Assembly (NCBI RefSeq): GCF_035920365.1
Contig: NZ_CP109150.1
Span: 3,162,001-3,226,000, forward strand
DNA length: 64,000 bases
Source of the DNA: Micromonospora sp. NBC_01740
GTDB taxonomy: Bacteria > Actinomycetota > Actinomycetes > Mycobacteriales > Micromonosporaceae
Direction: 5' to 3'
Notes under the pieces: generated by a model
What the model saw: the letters and a program-made list of their open reading frames with translations, nothing else
Database searches by the model: none
What the model was told of the DNA's origin: nothing
In this document: positions 1 to 9,267 of the stretch, one piece after another
How positions within the stretch are numbered: the stretch's first letter is position 1
Layout: each line of letters opens with the position of its first letter
Position numbers and translations under genes: made by a program

Positions 1-1
1 C

Positions 2-463
2 GCCGGCGACGAGGCGACCGGCCTGGCGCTGACGGGCGCGGTGATGTGCCTGGTCAGCCCGGTCACCTGGGTGCACCACCTGGTCTGGCTGCTGCCCGCG
101 CTGATCCTGCTGGTCGACAACGGGATGGCCGCGCCCGCCGGCAGCCGCCGGCGCCGCGTCCTGCTGGGCGCCGCGATCGTCGGGTACGGCTTCCTGATCA
201 GCCGGATCGTCTGGGCCTGGGAGAAGGACTTCACCGGGCTCGACGGCTTCCTCGGCAGCAACACCTACGTCTGGATCAGTCTGGCGCTGCTGGCGTTCCT
301 GCCGGTCCGGCGGGTGGGCGACACCGACCCGGTCGACCGGCCCCGGGAGAGGCCCGCCGGGTCAGCCGTCGAGGCGGCCGGCGTACCGCAGCTCGACCAG
401 CCCGACCGGCGGGCGCCCGCCGGCCAGCGGCACCGGGTAGGTCGACCGCTCACCGTCCGGTGA
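2..463 (+). CDS. GT87-family membrane glycosyltransferase, C-terminal part
   Basis: The reading frame is open from the window edge, so the start lies upstream. The visible part holds three hydrophobic segments. The first contains VSPVTWVHHLVWLLPAL, where the paired histidines followed by a hydrophobic helix are typical of the C-terminal half of DUF2029/GT87 polyprenyl-phosphomannose-dependent mannosyltransferases of actinobacteria (PimE-like). Those enzymes work on the outer face of the membrane in glycolipid or glycan assembly. The end is odd: after the last helix the frame runs about 100 bases into the convergent acetyltransferase gene, giving an Arg/Pro/Ala-rich tail with no family resemblance. 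Either the two genes really overlap tail to tail or the stop shifted recently. The substrate is unknown. Confidence 0.6.
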   Translation, partial: AGDEATGLALTGAVMCLVSPVTWVHHLVWLLPALILLVDNGMAAPAGSRRRRVLLGAAIVGYGFLISRIVWAWEKDFTGLDGFLGSNTYVWISLALLAFLPVRRVGDTDPVDRPRERPAGSAVEAAGVPQLDQPDRRAPAGQRHRVGRPLTVR

Positions 464-913
464 CAACCCGGCCCGCTCGTAGAACCGGCGGGCCCGGTGG
501 TTGGCCTCCAGGACCCAGAGCCGGTAGTCCGACCAGCCCCGGGCGACCAGCCCGTCGCGCGCCGCGGCCAGCAGCGCCCGCGCCGTGCCGTCGCCCCAGC
601 GGGTCGGCTCGACGTACATCGCCACGACCTCGCCGTGCGCGGCGTCGAGGTCGCCACGGTCCTGGTTGTTGCGGTACGGGCCGAACGTGGTGAACCCGGC
701 CAGCCTCTCGTCGACCTCGGCGAGCAGGGTGGTGAACGGGTGTTCCGGGTCGGCGGTGCCGAGGTCCCGGCGGCGCTGCGCCCAGGCCGTGACGTTGAGC
801 CGCCGGAGCACCTCCTCGGGCATGATCCCGGCGTAGCCGGCCTGCCAGCCGTGGATGTGCACCCGGGCGACCGCCTCGGCGTCGTCGGGCTCCTCGCGGC
901 GGATCGTGAGCAT
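362..913 (-). CDS. GNAT-family N-acetyltransferase
   Basis: A 183-residue single-domain acetyltransferase, a normal GNAT length. It starts MLTIRREEPDDAEAVARVH, the usual beta1-alpha1 of the fold. It has the acetyl-CoA region after AMYVEPTRWGDGTARALL (a weak version of the Q/R-x-x-G-x-G/A loop) and the terminal NHRARRFYERAGL motif of the family. The fold transfers an acetyl group from acetyl-CoA to an amine; the substrate cannot be read from the sequence. The gene is convergent with the GT87 gene, whose tail overlaps its last 102 bases. On its own strand a TAGAAC -10-like box lies about 10 bases before the ATG, so the transcript may have almost no leader. Confidence 0.85.
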   Translation of the reverse strand: MLTIRREEPDDAEAVARVHIHGWQAGYAGIMPEEVLRRLNVTAWAQRRRDLGTADPEHPFTTLLAEVDERLAGFTTFGPYRNNQDRGDLDAAHGEVVAMYVEPTRWGDGTARALLAAARDGLVARGWSDYRLWVLEANHRARRFYERAGLSPDGERSTYPVPLAGGRPPVGLVELRYAGRLDG

Positions 914-990
914 GCGTCCGTTCTATGCCCCGGCGGGTGACGGGTCCAGCGTCCGCACCGGTGTCGTACCTGTGGATTAGGGTCCCGACG

Positions 991-2220
991 ATGGCCGCAC
1001 CGGAATCGCTCTCGCTCGCCCAGGCACGTCGGGTGGCGCTCGCCGCCCAGGGCTTCGCCGATCCCGCGCCCACGGGCGTGCCCACCCGCCGGCACCTGCG
1101 TCGGGTGCTCGACCGGGTCGGGCTGATCCAGATGGACTCGGTGAACGTGCTGCAACGGGCGCACTACCTGCCGCTCTACAGCCGGCTCGGGCCCTACCCG
1201 ACCGCGTTGCTCGACGACGCCGCCTACCGCCGCCCGCGGGAGCTGTTCGAATACTGGGGCCACGAGGCGTCGCTGGTGCCCGTCGGGCTGCATCCGGCGC
1301 TGCGCTGGCGGATGGCCCGGGCCCGCTCGGAGTCCTGGGGTGGGATGCGGCGGATCGCCCAGGAGCAGCCCGACCTGGTCGCCTGGGTCCGCGACGAGGT
1401 GGCCGCCCGGGGGCCGCTCACGGCCGCCGAGATCGAGCACGACGCGCCCCGGGAGACCGGCAACTGGGGGTGGAACTGGTCGGCGGTCAAGCGGGCGCTG
1501 GAGTTCCTGTTCTGGGCGGGGGAGGTGACGGCCGCCGACCGCACCACGTCGTTCGCGCGCCGCTACGACCTGCCGGAGCGGGTGCTGCCGGCCGCCGTGC
1601 TCGACGCGCCGACGCCGACCGACGCGGAGGCCCACCGCGCGCTGGTGGGCATCGCCGCGCGGTCGCTCGGGGTGGCCGCGGAGCCGGAGCTGCGCGACTA
1701 CTTCCGGCTGCCGGTGGCGGGGGCCCGGCAGGCCATCGCCGAACTGGTCGAGGCGGGCGAGTTGCTGCCGGTCGCCGTGCAGGGCTGGCGGCGGCCCGCC
1801 TGGCTGCACGCCGGGGCGCGGCTGCCCCGCTGGGTGCGCGGCAACACCCTGGTCAGCCCGTTCGACCCGGTGGTCTGGGAGCGGGCCCGCACCGAGCGGC
1901 TCTTCGACTTCAGCTACCGCATCGAGATCTACGTGCCGGCGCCGCAGCGGGTGCACGGCTACTACGTGCTGCCGTTCCTGCAGGGGGAGCGGTTCACCGC
2001 CCGGGTCGACCTGAAGGCCGACCGGAAGGCCCGCGTGCTGCTGGTGCCGGCCGCCTGGGGCGAGCCGGGCGTCGACCGGGGCGAGACCGCGCTGGCGCTG
2101 GCCGCCGAGCTGCACCGCCTCGCCGGCTGGCTGGGCCTGGACGCGGTGGCTCCGCCCGCCGCCGGCGACCTGGCCGCCCCGCTGGCCGCGGCGCTGGCGG
2201 GCGTGGCCGGTGTACGGTGA
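991..2220 (+). CDS. YcaQ/AlkX-family winged-helix DNA glycosylase
   Basis: A 409-residue HTH_42 (DUF1006) protein of the YcaQ/AlkX family, which unhooks interstrand crosslinks and bulky N-alkyl purine adducts from DNA. The family's catalytic Q-x-D motif is visible as Q47-M-D49 in GLIQMDSVNVLQRAHYLPLY. Downstream motifs also fit: the FEYWGHEASL stretch, the GNWGWNWSAVKRALEFLFWAGE winged-helix region and the conserved SPFDPVVWERART block near residue 290. The ATG at 991 is chosen because an upstream in-frame ATG at 925 adds 22 residues with no family similarity. The stop overlaps the GTG of the DUF2752 gene by 4 bases, so the two are probably co-translated. It is the first of several DNA-repair genes in the window. 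Confidence 0.9.
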   Translation: MAAPESLSLAQARRVALAAQGFADPAPTGVPTRRHLRRVLDRVGLIQMDSVNVLQRAHYLPLYSRLGPYPTALLDDAAYRRPRELFEYWGHEASLVPVGLHPALRWRMARARSESWGGMRRIAQEQPDLVAWVRDEVAARGPLTAAEIEHDAPRETGNWGWNWSAVKRALEFLFWAGEVTAADRTTSFARRYDLPERVLPAAVLDAPTPTDAEAHRALVGIAARSLGVAAEPELRDYFRLPVAGARQAIAELVEAGELLPVAVQGWRRPAWLHAGARLPRWVRGNTLVSPFDPVVWERARTERLFDFSYRIEIYVPAPQRVHGYYVLPFLQGERFTARVDLKADRKARVLLVPAAWGEPGVDRGETALALAAELHRLAGWLGLDAVAPPAAGDLAAPLAAALAGVAGVR

Positions 2221-2909
2221 GCGACGTGACGAGCGTTGACGGACCGGCCTCCCCGCCGCATCCGCAGACGGGTGGGCTCGACGCCCCGCCCCAGGCGGGC
2301 CCGGCCGCACCGGCCGACGGGCGGCCCACGGACCAGGCGCCGCCCCACCCGGGTCCGCCCTATCCGCCCCACCCGGGTGCGCCCCATCCGGATCAGCCCT
2401 ACCCCGGGGCGGCCTATCCGGGTTCGCCCTATCCGGGGGCGGCGGCCTACCCCGTCGCCGAGCCGGACCGGCTCACCCGCTTCGTCGTCCGCCTCTACGA
2501 GCGCTCCCCGCGCTGGGCGGTGCCGCTGGCCGCGCTCGGCTGTGTCGCCGCCGGCATCGGCTACGCGCTGATCAGCGACCCCACCCGCTCGGCGCCCGAC
2601 GCCGCGCCGACCTGCCTGCTCAAGCTCACCACGGGGCTGGACTGCCCGGGCTGCGGCGGCACCCGCGCGCTCTGGTACGTGCTGCACGCCGACCTGCCGG
2701 CCGCCGCCCGGCACCACTTCCTCTTCGTCTTCGCGCTGCCCTTCCTGGCCTACCTCTTCGTCGCGTGGGCGGGCCGGCAGGCGTTCGGCTGGCGCCTGCC
2801 CGAGCTGCGGATCAGCTCCCGGGTGATCGGCGTCTTCCTGGCTGCCTGGCTGGCCTTCACGATCCTGCGCAACCTGCCCTGGGCACCCTTCACCTCCCTC
2901 TACGTCTGA
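2217..2909 (+). CDS. DUF2752 membrane protein with Pro/Tyr-rich N-terminus
   Basis: A 230-residue protein. Residues 1-80 are a low-complexity cytoplasmic-type region made of short repeats such as HPGPPYP, HPGAPHP and YPGAAYPGSPYPGAA. About three transmembrane helices follow. Between the first two sits LDCPGCGGTRA, the defining C-P-x-C-G-x-T-R motif of DUF2752. The two cysteines could bind metal or form a redox pair, but the family has no proven function. Proline/tyrosine-rich tails like this often mediate protein interactions at the actinobacterial membrane. The GTG start at 2217 overlaps the stop of the YcaQ gene (GTGA), which argues for translational coupling, though no functional link with a glycosylase is obvious. 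Confidence 0.85.
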   Translation: MSDVTSVDGPASPPHPQTGGLDAPPQAGPAAPADGRPTDQAPPHPGPPYPPHPGAPHPDQPYPGAAYPGSPYPGAAAYPVAEPDRLTRFVVRLYERSPRWAVPLAALGCVAAGIGYALISDPTRSAPDAAPTCLLKLTTGLDCPGCGGTRALWYVLHADLPAAARHHFLFVFALPFLAYLFVAWAGRQAFGWRLPELRISSRVIGVFLAAWLAFTILRNLPWAPFTSLYV

Positions 2910-2911
2910 GC

Positions 2912-2967
2912 CCAGCCGGCCGCCCTGCCCGCGTCGCCGGCCGCTCGCCCTGCCCGCGTCGCCGGCC
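2912..2967. repeat. Short direct repeat downstream of the DUF2752 gene
   Basis: The word GCCCTGCCCGCGTCGCCGGC occurs twice back to back just after the stop codon of the DUF2752 gene. It opens a 574-base gene-free stretch (2910-3483) that also holds a MITE-like inverted-repeat element and a 20/17-bp tandem array. No coding potential is convincing in this gap. Confidence 0.7.
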
Positions 2968-3023
2968 GCGCCGGGCGTCACCGTAGGAGGCCGGGACGCC
3001 TCAGCCGTCTCGGGGTGTGCGTC

Positions 3024-3251
3024 CTGTCGAGCTGAGTCGTTTACGACATCACGCCGCCAAGGCCCTTCGCTCTGCGGTCGGGCCGATTGGCGGCGGGTGT
3101 GGCCGGTCGTGGTGCGCGCTGAGGCCGCACTCGGTCGGGCTTGCCGGCGGCGGGGCGTCCGACCGAGGTCGCTCCCGAGCGCCCGCGGTCGGCCCGGCGT
3201 TTCCACGACTCGTCGCTGCTCGCCGATGTCGTGAACGATTCAGCTCGACAG
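3024..3251. mobile_element. MITE-like element with 27-bp imperfect terminal inverted repeats
   Basis: Bases 3024-3050 (beginning CTGTCGAGCTGAGTCGTT) and 3225-3251 (ending CGATTCAGCTCGACAG) are inverted copies of each other, matching at 25 of 27 positions. They enclose 174 bases with no real reading frame, giving a 228-bp unit with the architecture of a miniature inverted-repeat element. I see no clear target-site duplication, and the interior beyond the 27 bp is not self-complementary. It could therefore be an old MITE, a pair of inverted operators, or a structured RNA region. It sits in the gap between the DUF2752 gene and thyX. Confidence 0.5.
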
Positions 3252-3320
3252 CGCGCGGGAGGGGACGCCGGCCGGCCGTGCGCCAGGCCCGGCGTCCGAC
3301 AGCGGAACGATGCGCGCCCC

Positions 3321-3433
3321 GCGTGTTCGATCACCCGGCCGCGTGATCGACAGCTCAGCCGCGTGTTCGACAGCTCAGCCGGGTGATCGACAGTGCACCG
3401 TCATCGACATTGCACCGTGATCGACGTTGCACC
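3321..3433. repeat. Tandem array of 20-bp then 17-bp units upstream of thyX
   Basis: Three 20-base units begin at 3321, 3341 and 3361 (GCGTGATCGACAGCTCAGCC and variants). They run into units of 19, 17 and 17 bases beginning at 3381, 3400 and 3417 (GTGATCGACGTTGCACC and variants). All six share the core GT(G/C)(A/T)TCGA(C/T). The array ends 50 bases before the thyX start. The regular phasing and shared core look more like iterated protein-binding sites or a slipped-strand repeat than chance. Confidence 0.75.
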
Positions 3434-3483
3434 GGGCGAGCCTGGCTTGGGCGGGCCGGGGCCACGCCACTACAGTCCCAGGA

Positions 3484-4236
3484 ATGCCGGAGATGGTGCA
3501 GCCCCAGGTCAAGCTCGTCGCGTGGACGCACTTCGAGGCCCCCGACGACGTGCCGTGGTCGACCGACGCCGAGGGCGGCCAGGCCCTCGCGGAGTTCGCC
3601 GGCCGGGCCTGCTACCAGAGCTGGAAGAAGCCGAACCCGGCCACCGCCACCAACGCCGGCTACCTCGCGCACATCCTGGAGGTCGGCCACCTGAGCGTGC
3701 TGGAGCACGGCTCGGTCAGCTTCTACTTCAGCGGGGTCTCCCGCTCGTTCACCCACGAGCTGATCCGGCACCGGCACTTCTCGTACTCCCAGCTCTCCCA
3801 GCGGTACGTGCCGGAGCGCGACGCCGCCATGGTCGAGCCCTCGGTGATCGCCGACGACCCGGAGCTGCACAAGAAGTTCGTGGAGGCGGCCGAGGCGAGC
3901 GTGCGCGCGTACAACGAGCTGCTGGAGGGGCTGGAACGGCGCTTCGCCGACGTGGAGAACGCCACACTGCGGCGCAAGCAGGCCCGCCAGGCGGCCCGCG
4001 CGGTGCTGCCCAACGCCACCGAGACGCGCATCGTAGTTACCGGCAACTACCGGGCCTGGCGGCACTTCATCGCCATGCGCGCGACCGAGCACGCCGACGT
4101 GGAGATCCGTGAGCTGGCGGTGGAGTGCCTGCGGCAGCTCCAGGGCGTCGCCCCGAACGTCTTCGCCGACTTCGTCATCTCGGCCCTGCCCGACGGCACC
4201 GAGGTCGCGGCGAGCCCGCACGCCGAGCTGTCCTGA
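3484..4236 (+). CDS. thyX: Flavin-dependent thymidylate synthase ThyX
   Basis: ThyX makes dTMP from dUMP with methylene-tetrahydrofolate, FAD and NADPH, so folate leaves as tetrahydrofolate rather than dihydrofolate. The signature RHR-x7-S is present as [11 protein letters not shown] at residues 95-105. The C-terminal [14 protein letters not shown] block, which carries FAD/dUMP contacts, is intact. Starting at the ATG at 3484 gives 250 residues, the length of the mycobacterial enzyme; an ATG at 3493 is the only close alternative. The order thyX-dapA-rnj is conserved in actinobacteria. A TACAGT box lies directly before the start, so the transcript may be nearly leaderless, and an unusual repeat array lies just upstream. 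Confidence 0.97.
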   Translation: MPEMVQPQVKLVAWTHFEAPDDVPWSTDAEGGQALAEFAGRACYQSWKKPNPATATNAGYLAHILEVGHLSVLEHGSVSFYFSGVSRSFTHELIRHRHFSYSQLSQRYVPERDAAMVEPSVIADDPELHKKFVEAAEASVRAYNELLEGLERRFADVENATLRRKQARQAARAVLPNATETRIVVTGNYRAWRHFIAMRATEHADVEIRELAVECLRQLQGVAPNVFADFVISALPDGTEVAASPHAELS

Positions 4237-4282
4237 GGGCTTCCCCGGCGGGGCGCCGGTGGTCGTCCGCTAGGTTGGTGGC

Positions 4283-5209
4283 ATGACGCACGACCACCCT
4301 GACACGTCCGCCCGGGCGGTGTCCCGCCCCTTCGGGCGAGTCCTCACGGCCATGGTGACCCCGTTCACCGCCGACGGCTCGCTCGACCTCGACGGCGCCG
4401 CGCGGCTCGCCAGCTACCTGGTCGACGAGCAGGGCAACGACGCGCTGGTGGTCAACGGCACCACCGGCGAGTCGCCGACCACCACCGAGGCCGAGAAGGA
4501 ACAGCTGATCCGGGCCGTGGTGGGAGCCGTCGGTGACCGCGCCAAGGTCGTGGCCGGGGTCGGCACCAACGACACCCGGCACACCATCGAGCTCTCCACG
4601 GCCGCCGAGAAGGCGGGCGCGCACGGCCTGCTCGTGGTCACGCCCTACTACAACAAGCCGCCGCAGAGCGGCCTGCTGCGGCACTTCACCGCCGTCGCGG
4701 ACGCCACCGGGCTGCCGGTGATGCTCTACGACATCCCGCACCGGGCGGGCGTGCCGATCGACACCGAGACGATGGTGCGCCTGGCCGAACACGCCCGGAT
4801 CGTCGCGGTGAAGGACGCCAAGGGCGACCTGACCGCCACGAGCTGGGTCACCAGCCGGACGAACCTCGCCTTCTACAGCGGCGAGGACTCGCTCACCCTG
4901 CCCTCGCTGGCCGTGGGCGGCGTGGGCGTGGTCGGCACCTCGACCCACTTCACGGGCGCGCTGACCAAGCAGATGATCGAGGCGTACGACGCGGGGGACA
5001 CCGCCACCGCGTTGAGCCTGCACCGGCGGCTGCTGCCGCTGTTCACCGGCATCTTCCGTACCCAGGGCGTGATCCTGGTGAAGGCGGGCCTGGCGGCCGC
5101 CGGGAAGCCCGCCGGGCCGGTGCGCGCGCCGATGGTCGACGCGACCGACGACGAGATCGCCCAACTCCGCGCGGACTGCGCGGCGGCGGGCCTGGAGCTG
5201 CCCGAATGA
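4283..5209 (+). CDS. dapA: 4-hydroxy-tetrahydrodipicolinate synthase DapA
   Basis: DapA condenses pyruvate with aspartate-semialdehyde, the first committed step to diaminopimelate and lysine. The 308-residue TIM-barrel shows GTTGES at 59-64, the tyrosine of MLYDIP (Y149) and the Schiff-base lysine in AVKDAKGD (K177), all at family positions. A non-conserved N-terminal extension of about 15 residues precedes the barrel. It lies 46 bases after thyX and 52 bases before rnj on the same strand, so one transcript is likely. Confidence 0.96.
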   Translation: MTHDHPDTSARAVSRPFGRVLTAMVTPFTADGSLDLDGAARLASYLVDEQGNDALVVNGTTGESPTTTEAEKEQLIRAVVGAVGDRAKVVAGVGTNDTRHTIELSTAAEKAGAHGLLVVTPYYNKPPQSGLLRHFTAVADATGLPVMLYDIPHRAGVPIDTETMVRLAEHARIVAVKDAKGDLTATSWVTSRTNLAFYSGEDSLTLPSLAVGGVGVVGTSTHFTGALTKQMIEAYDAGDTATALSLHRRLLPLFTGIFRTQGVILVKAGLAAAGKPAGPVRAPMVDATDDEIAQLRADCAAAGLELPE

Positions 5210-5261
5210 TCGAACGACACGACGGACGCCGAGTGACGGCGTCGCAGAATGAGGTGGACGC

Positions 5262-6950
<1,689 letters not shown>

Positions 6951-6962
6951 CCCCGCGCCGCC

Positions 6963-7001
6963 GCGACGCCCGCCCGCACCCCGTGTGCCGGCGGGCGTCG
7001 C
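6963..7001. terminator. Hairpin between rnj and the convergent surface-protein gene
   Basis: GCGACGCCCGCCCGCAC (6963-6979) pairs with 6985-7001 at 16 of 17 positions around a 5-base loop. There is no U-tract, as is usual in GC-rich actinobacteria. It sits between two convergent genes and may serve both. Confidence 0.7.
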
Positions 7002-7125
7002 CGTGCGGCGGGCCGGTCCGGGGGCGCACCCCTGCGGCACCGCGACCGGCCGGCCGCCGACATCCCCGTGCACGTCGGCGACCGACCCGGAGCCCATCCG
7101 GAGGACCGGCCCCGGCCAGCGGAAC

Positions 7126-8199
7126 TCAGCGGCGGCCGAGCCGGCGGCGCAGCAGCAGCAGGCCGGCCCCGAGGGCCAGCAGCGCCGCACCGAACAGGGC
7201 GTACGTGGTGCCGGCCGGACCGGTGCGGGGCAGCCTGGCCCCGTCCCCGGCGGGCGTCGCCGGAGCCGACGTGGCGCTCGGAGCCGACGTGGCGCTCGGC
7301 GTGGACGTGACGCTCGGCGTCGCCGCCGGCGGAGTCGTCGGGGCGCCGCCCCCCGTGCCGCCTGGCACGGGCACGGTGACCGAGGTGTCCTTGTTGGTGT
7401 ACCGGTTGGTGGGCGCGAGATACAGGCGGATGCTCCCCGCCCTCTCGCTGACCGCGAGGCGGATGTGCACCGTGTCCGTGGCGCCCGCCTTCAGCTCGCC
7501 GGACCGGATGATCTCGCAGCCCTTGCCGGCCATCCGACCGCTGTCCGAGCACAGCGGCCAGATCACCTGCACACCCTTCGGGGGGACGAGGTTCAGCGAG
7601 TAGCCGCCGAGGGTGAAGGTGCCGGTGTTGCGTACCCGGGCCGTCACCCCCATCGACGCGTCGACGACCGGGCTGGCGGTGGCCCGCAGCCGCAGCGACG
7701 TCCGGTCCGGCCAGTTGACGCGGAAGTCGGTGGGGCCCTCCGTGCCACCGGCGGTGTCCCGGCCGGCGACGGACCCCCAGCTGCTCACGCCGAAGACCGG
7801 CTCGGCCGCCGTCGCCCTCAGCGCCAGCCGGTACACCTGCCGACCACCGGCCGGCACCTGCGTGCCACCGCAGACCCAGGTCTGGGGCGACCCGGCGCCG
7901 CGGCAGTCGCCACCCGAGGTCACGGTCAGCCCGGCCGGCAGACGCAGGACGAAGAAGCCCTTCGCCGCCGCCTTTCCGACGTTGCTGACGGAGACCTCCA
8001 GGGGCCCCGCCGGGTGCCACGGGTCGCCGCTGAGGAAGACCAGATCCGGCCGGGCGACGATGGTCGGCTCGGCGGTCGTGGTCGGGGTGGGTGTGGGGTC
8101 GTGTGCCGACGCGGGCGGGGCGGGGGCGACCAGCGCCAACAGGGCGGGGGCCAGCAGGGCGGTGGCCGCCACGGCGCCGGCGCGGAACGGATGCGTCAT
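7126..8199 (-). CDS. LPXTG-anchored secreted surface protein
   Basis: A 357-residue export protein. It has a signal peptide with a long Ala/Leu core ending near PASAHD (about residue 33) and two Ig-like/DUF11-style beta domains. A Thr/Ser/Ala/Pro linker contains the repeated word SATSAP. The C-terminal sorting signal is LPRTG at 323-327, a hydrophobic helix and RRRLGRR. Sortase would attach it to the cell wall. Cys pairs such as GGDCRGAG...WVCGG suggest disulfides. The ATG at 8199 is preceded by GGGAG 9 bases upstream; the longer frame upstream lacks a signal peptide. No sortase gene lies in the window. The ligand or function is unknown. Confidence 0.88.
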   Translation of the reverse strand: MTHPFRAGAVAATALLAPALLALVAPAPPASAHDPTPTPTTTAEPTIVARPDLVFLSGDPWHPAGPLEVSVSNVGKAAAKGFFVLRLPAGLTVTSGGDCRGAGSPQTWVCGGTQVPAGGRQVYRLALRATAAEPVFGVSSWGSVAGRDTAGGTEGPTDFRVNWPDRTSLRLRATASPVVDASMGVTARVRNTGTFTLGGYSLNLVPPKGVQVIWPLCSDSGRMAGKGCEIIRSGELKAGATDTVHIRLAVSERAGSIRLYLAPTNRYTNKDTSVTVPVPGGTGGGAPTTPPAATPSVTSTPSATSAPSATSAPATPAGDGARLPRTGPAGTTYALFGAALLALGAGLLLLRRRLGRR

Positions 8200-8354
8200 C
8201 GTGAACTCCCGGGACTCGGTGTCGGTGATGGAGAGACCACCCGGACCAGCCTCCGGTTGCACGGTGTCGGAAGCCCGTCAGGGCGGCTCGGCGTACCCGT
8301 CGGCCGCGTCCACGGTCGTGTCGAGCAGGCCGGCGAGTCGCCGGCCGGCCCGCG

Positions 8355-9188
8355 TCAGGCCAGCAGCGCGTTCAACTCGCCGTAGCCCATCGCGCCGGCC
8401 AGCGAGTCGTACGACCCGGAGCGCAGCGCCTCCGTGGCGGCCCGGCGGACCAGCCCGTACGCGGCCTCGGCGAGCGCCGAGCCGAGGCTGATCCGGGCCA
8501 CGCCAAGCCCCGCCAGCGTGGCGACGGGAAGCCCACCCGGCCCGGTGAGCACGTTGACCGGCCCCTCGATGCCGGCGACCAGCGCGCCGATGGTCTCGGC
8601 GTCGGCCACGCCCGGCACGAAGATCCCGTCCGCGCCCGCCGCCCGGTACGCGACCGCGCGGCGCAGCGTCTCCGCCAGCCGTTCCGCCGGGTCGCCCACC
8701 GCCCGCAGGAACACGTCGGTGCGGGCGTTGACGAAGAGCCGCACCCCCGCCGCGTCCGCCGCCTCCCGGGCGGCCCGGATCCGGGCGCACTGCTCGTCGA
8801 CCGGGCGCAGCGGGGACGTCCCGGCCGGCGCGGCGTCCTCGATGTTCACGCCGACCGCGCCGGCGGCCAGCACGCCGGTCACGGTGTGGGCGACCCCGGC
8901 CGGGTCGGCGGCGTACCCGCTCTCGATGTCCGCGGTGACCGGGACGGTGACGGCGGCGGCGACCCGGGCGACCACCGCCAGGGCGCGCTCGCGGTCCAGT
9001 TCGTCCCCGTCCGGGACGCCCAGGCTCCACGAGACGCCGGCGCTGGTGGTGGCGACCGCCGCCGCACCGCAGTCGGCCACGATCCGGGCGCTCGCCACGT
9101 CCCAGGCGTTGGGCAGGACGAGCGGGGCGCCGGGGCGGTGCAGGGAGTGCAGGAGCAGGGCGGTGCGCTGGTGGTGCGTCGTCGTCAT
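8355..9188 (-). CDS. Isocitrate lyase/PEP mutase superfamily enzyme
   Basis: A 277-residue PEP-mutase/ICL-family protein (PF13714 type). It shows LVLPNAWDVASARI near the N-terminus, TADIESGYA (metal-binding acidic residues) near 87-95, and GVNIEDAAP and FVNARTDVF further on. These form the phosphoenolpyruvate/oxaloacetate-type active site of carboxyphosphonoenolpyruvate mutases, oxaloacetate hydrolases and 2-methylisocitrate lyases. The exact C-C or C-P bond handled cannot be assigned: the K-x-x-C-G-H lyase motif of true isocitrate lyases is absent, so a lyase role in the glyoxylate shunt is unlikely. It is followed on the same strand by no partner gene that would fix the pathway. Confidence 0.85.
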   Translation of the reverse strand: MTTTHHQRTALLLHSLHRPGAPLVLPNAWDVASARIVADCGAAAVATTSAGVSWSLGVPDGDELDRERALAVVARVAAAVTVPVTADIESGYAADPAGVAHTVTGVLAAGAVGVNIEDAAPAGTSPLRPVDEQCARIRAAREAADAAGVRLFVNARTDVFLRAVGDPAERLAETLRRAVAYRAAGADGIFVPGVADAETIGALVAGIEGPVNVLTGPGGLPVATLAGLGVARISLGSALAEAAYGLVRRAATEALRSGSYDSLAGAMGYGELNALLA

Positions 9189-9267
9189 GGTGCCAGTCCA
9201 GCAGGGCGGCAGGAGATCGTCCGGCGGGTTTCGGACCTCACCGGTGAGCCGCCGCCCGGCCCGGCAG

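Noticed and set aside
265..2310. A 681-codon open frame on the minus strand opposite the YcaQ gene
   Set aside because: Composition is Arg/Pro/Gly-rich with no domain; it is the antisense shadow of a GC-rich gene whose own strand has clear family motifs.
3017..3346. Small frames inside the inverted-repeat element
   Set aside because: No ribosome site, no domain, and frames exist on both strands; better explained as an element without genes.
3321..3433. CRISPR-like array
   Set aside because: Units are contiguous without spacers and differ in length; no cas genes are present.
8263..8354. A gene between the LPXTG protein and the PEP-mutase-family gene
   Set aside because: Only shadow frames without a start signal occur there.
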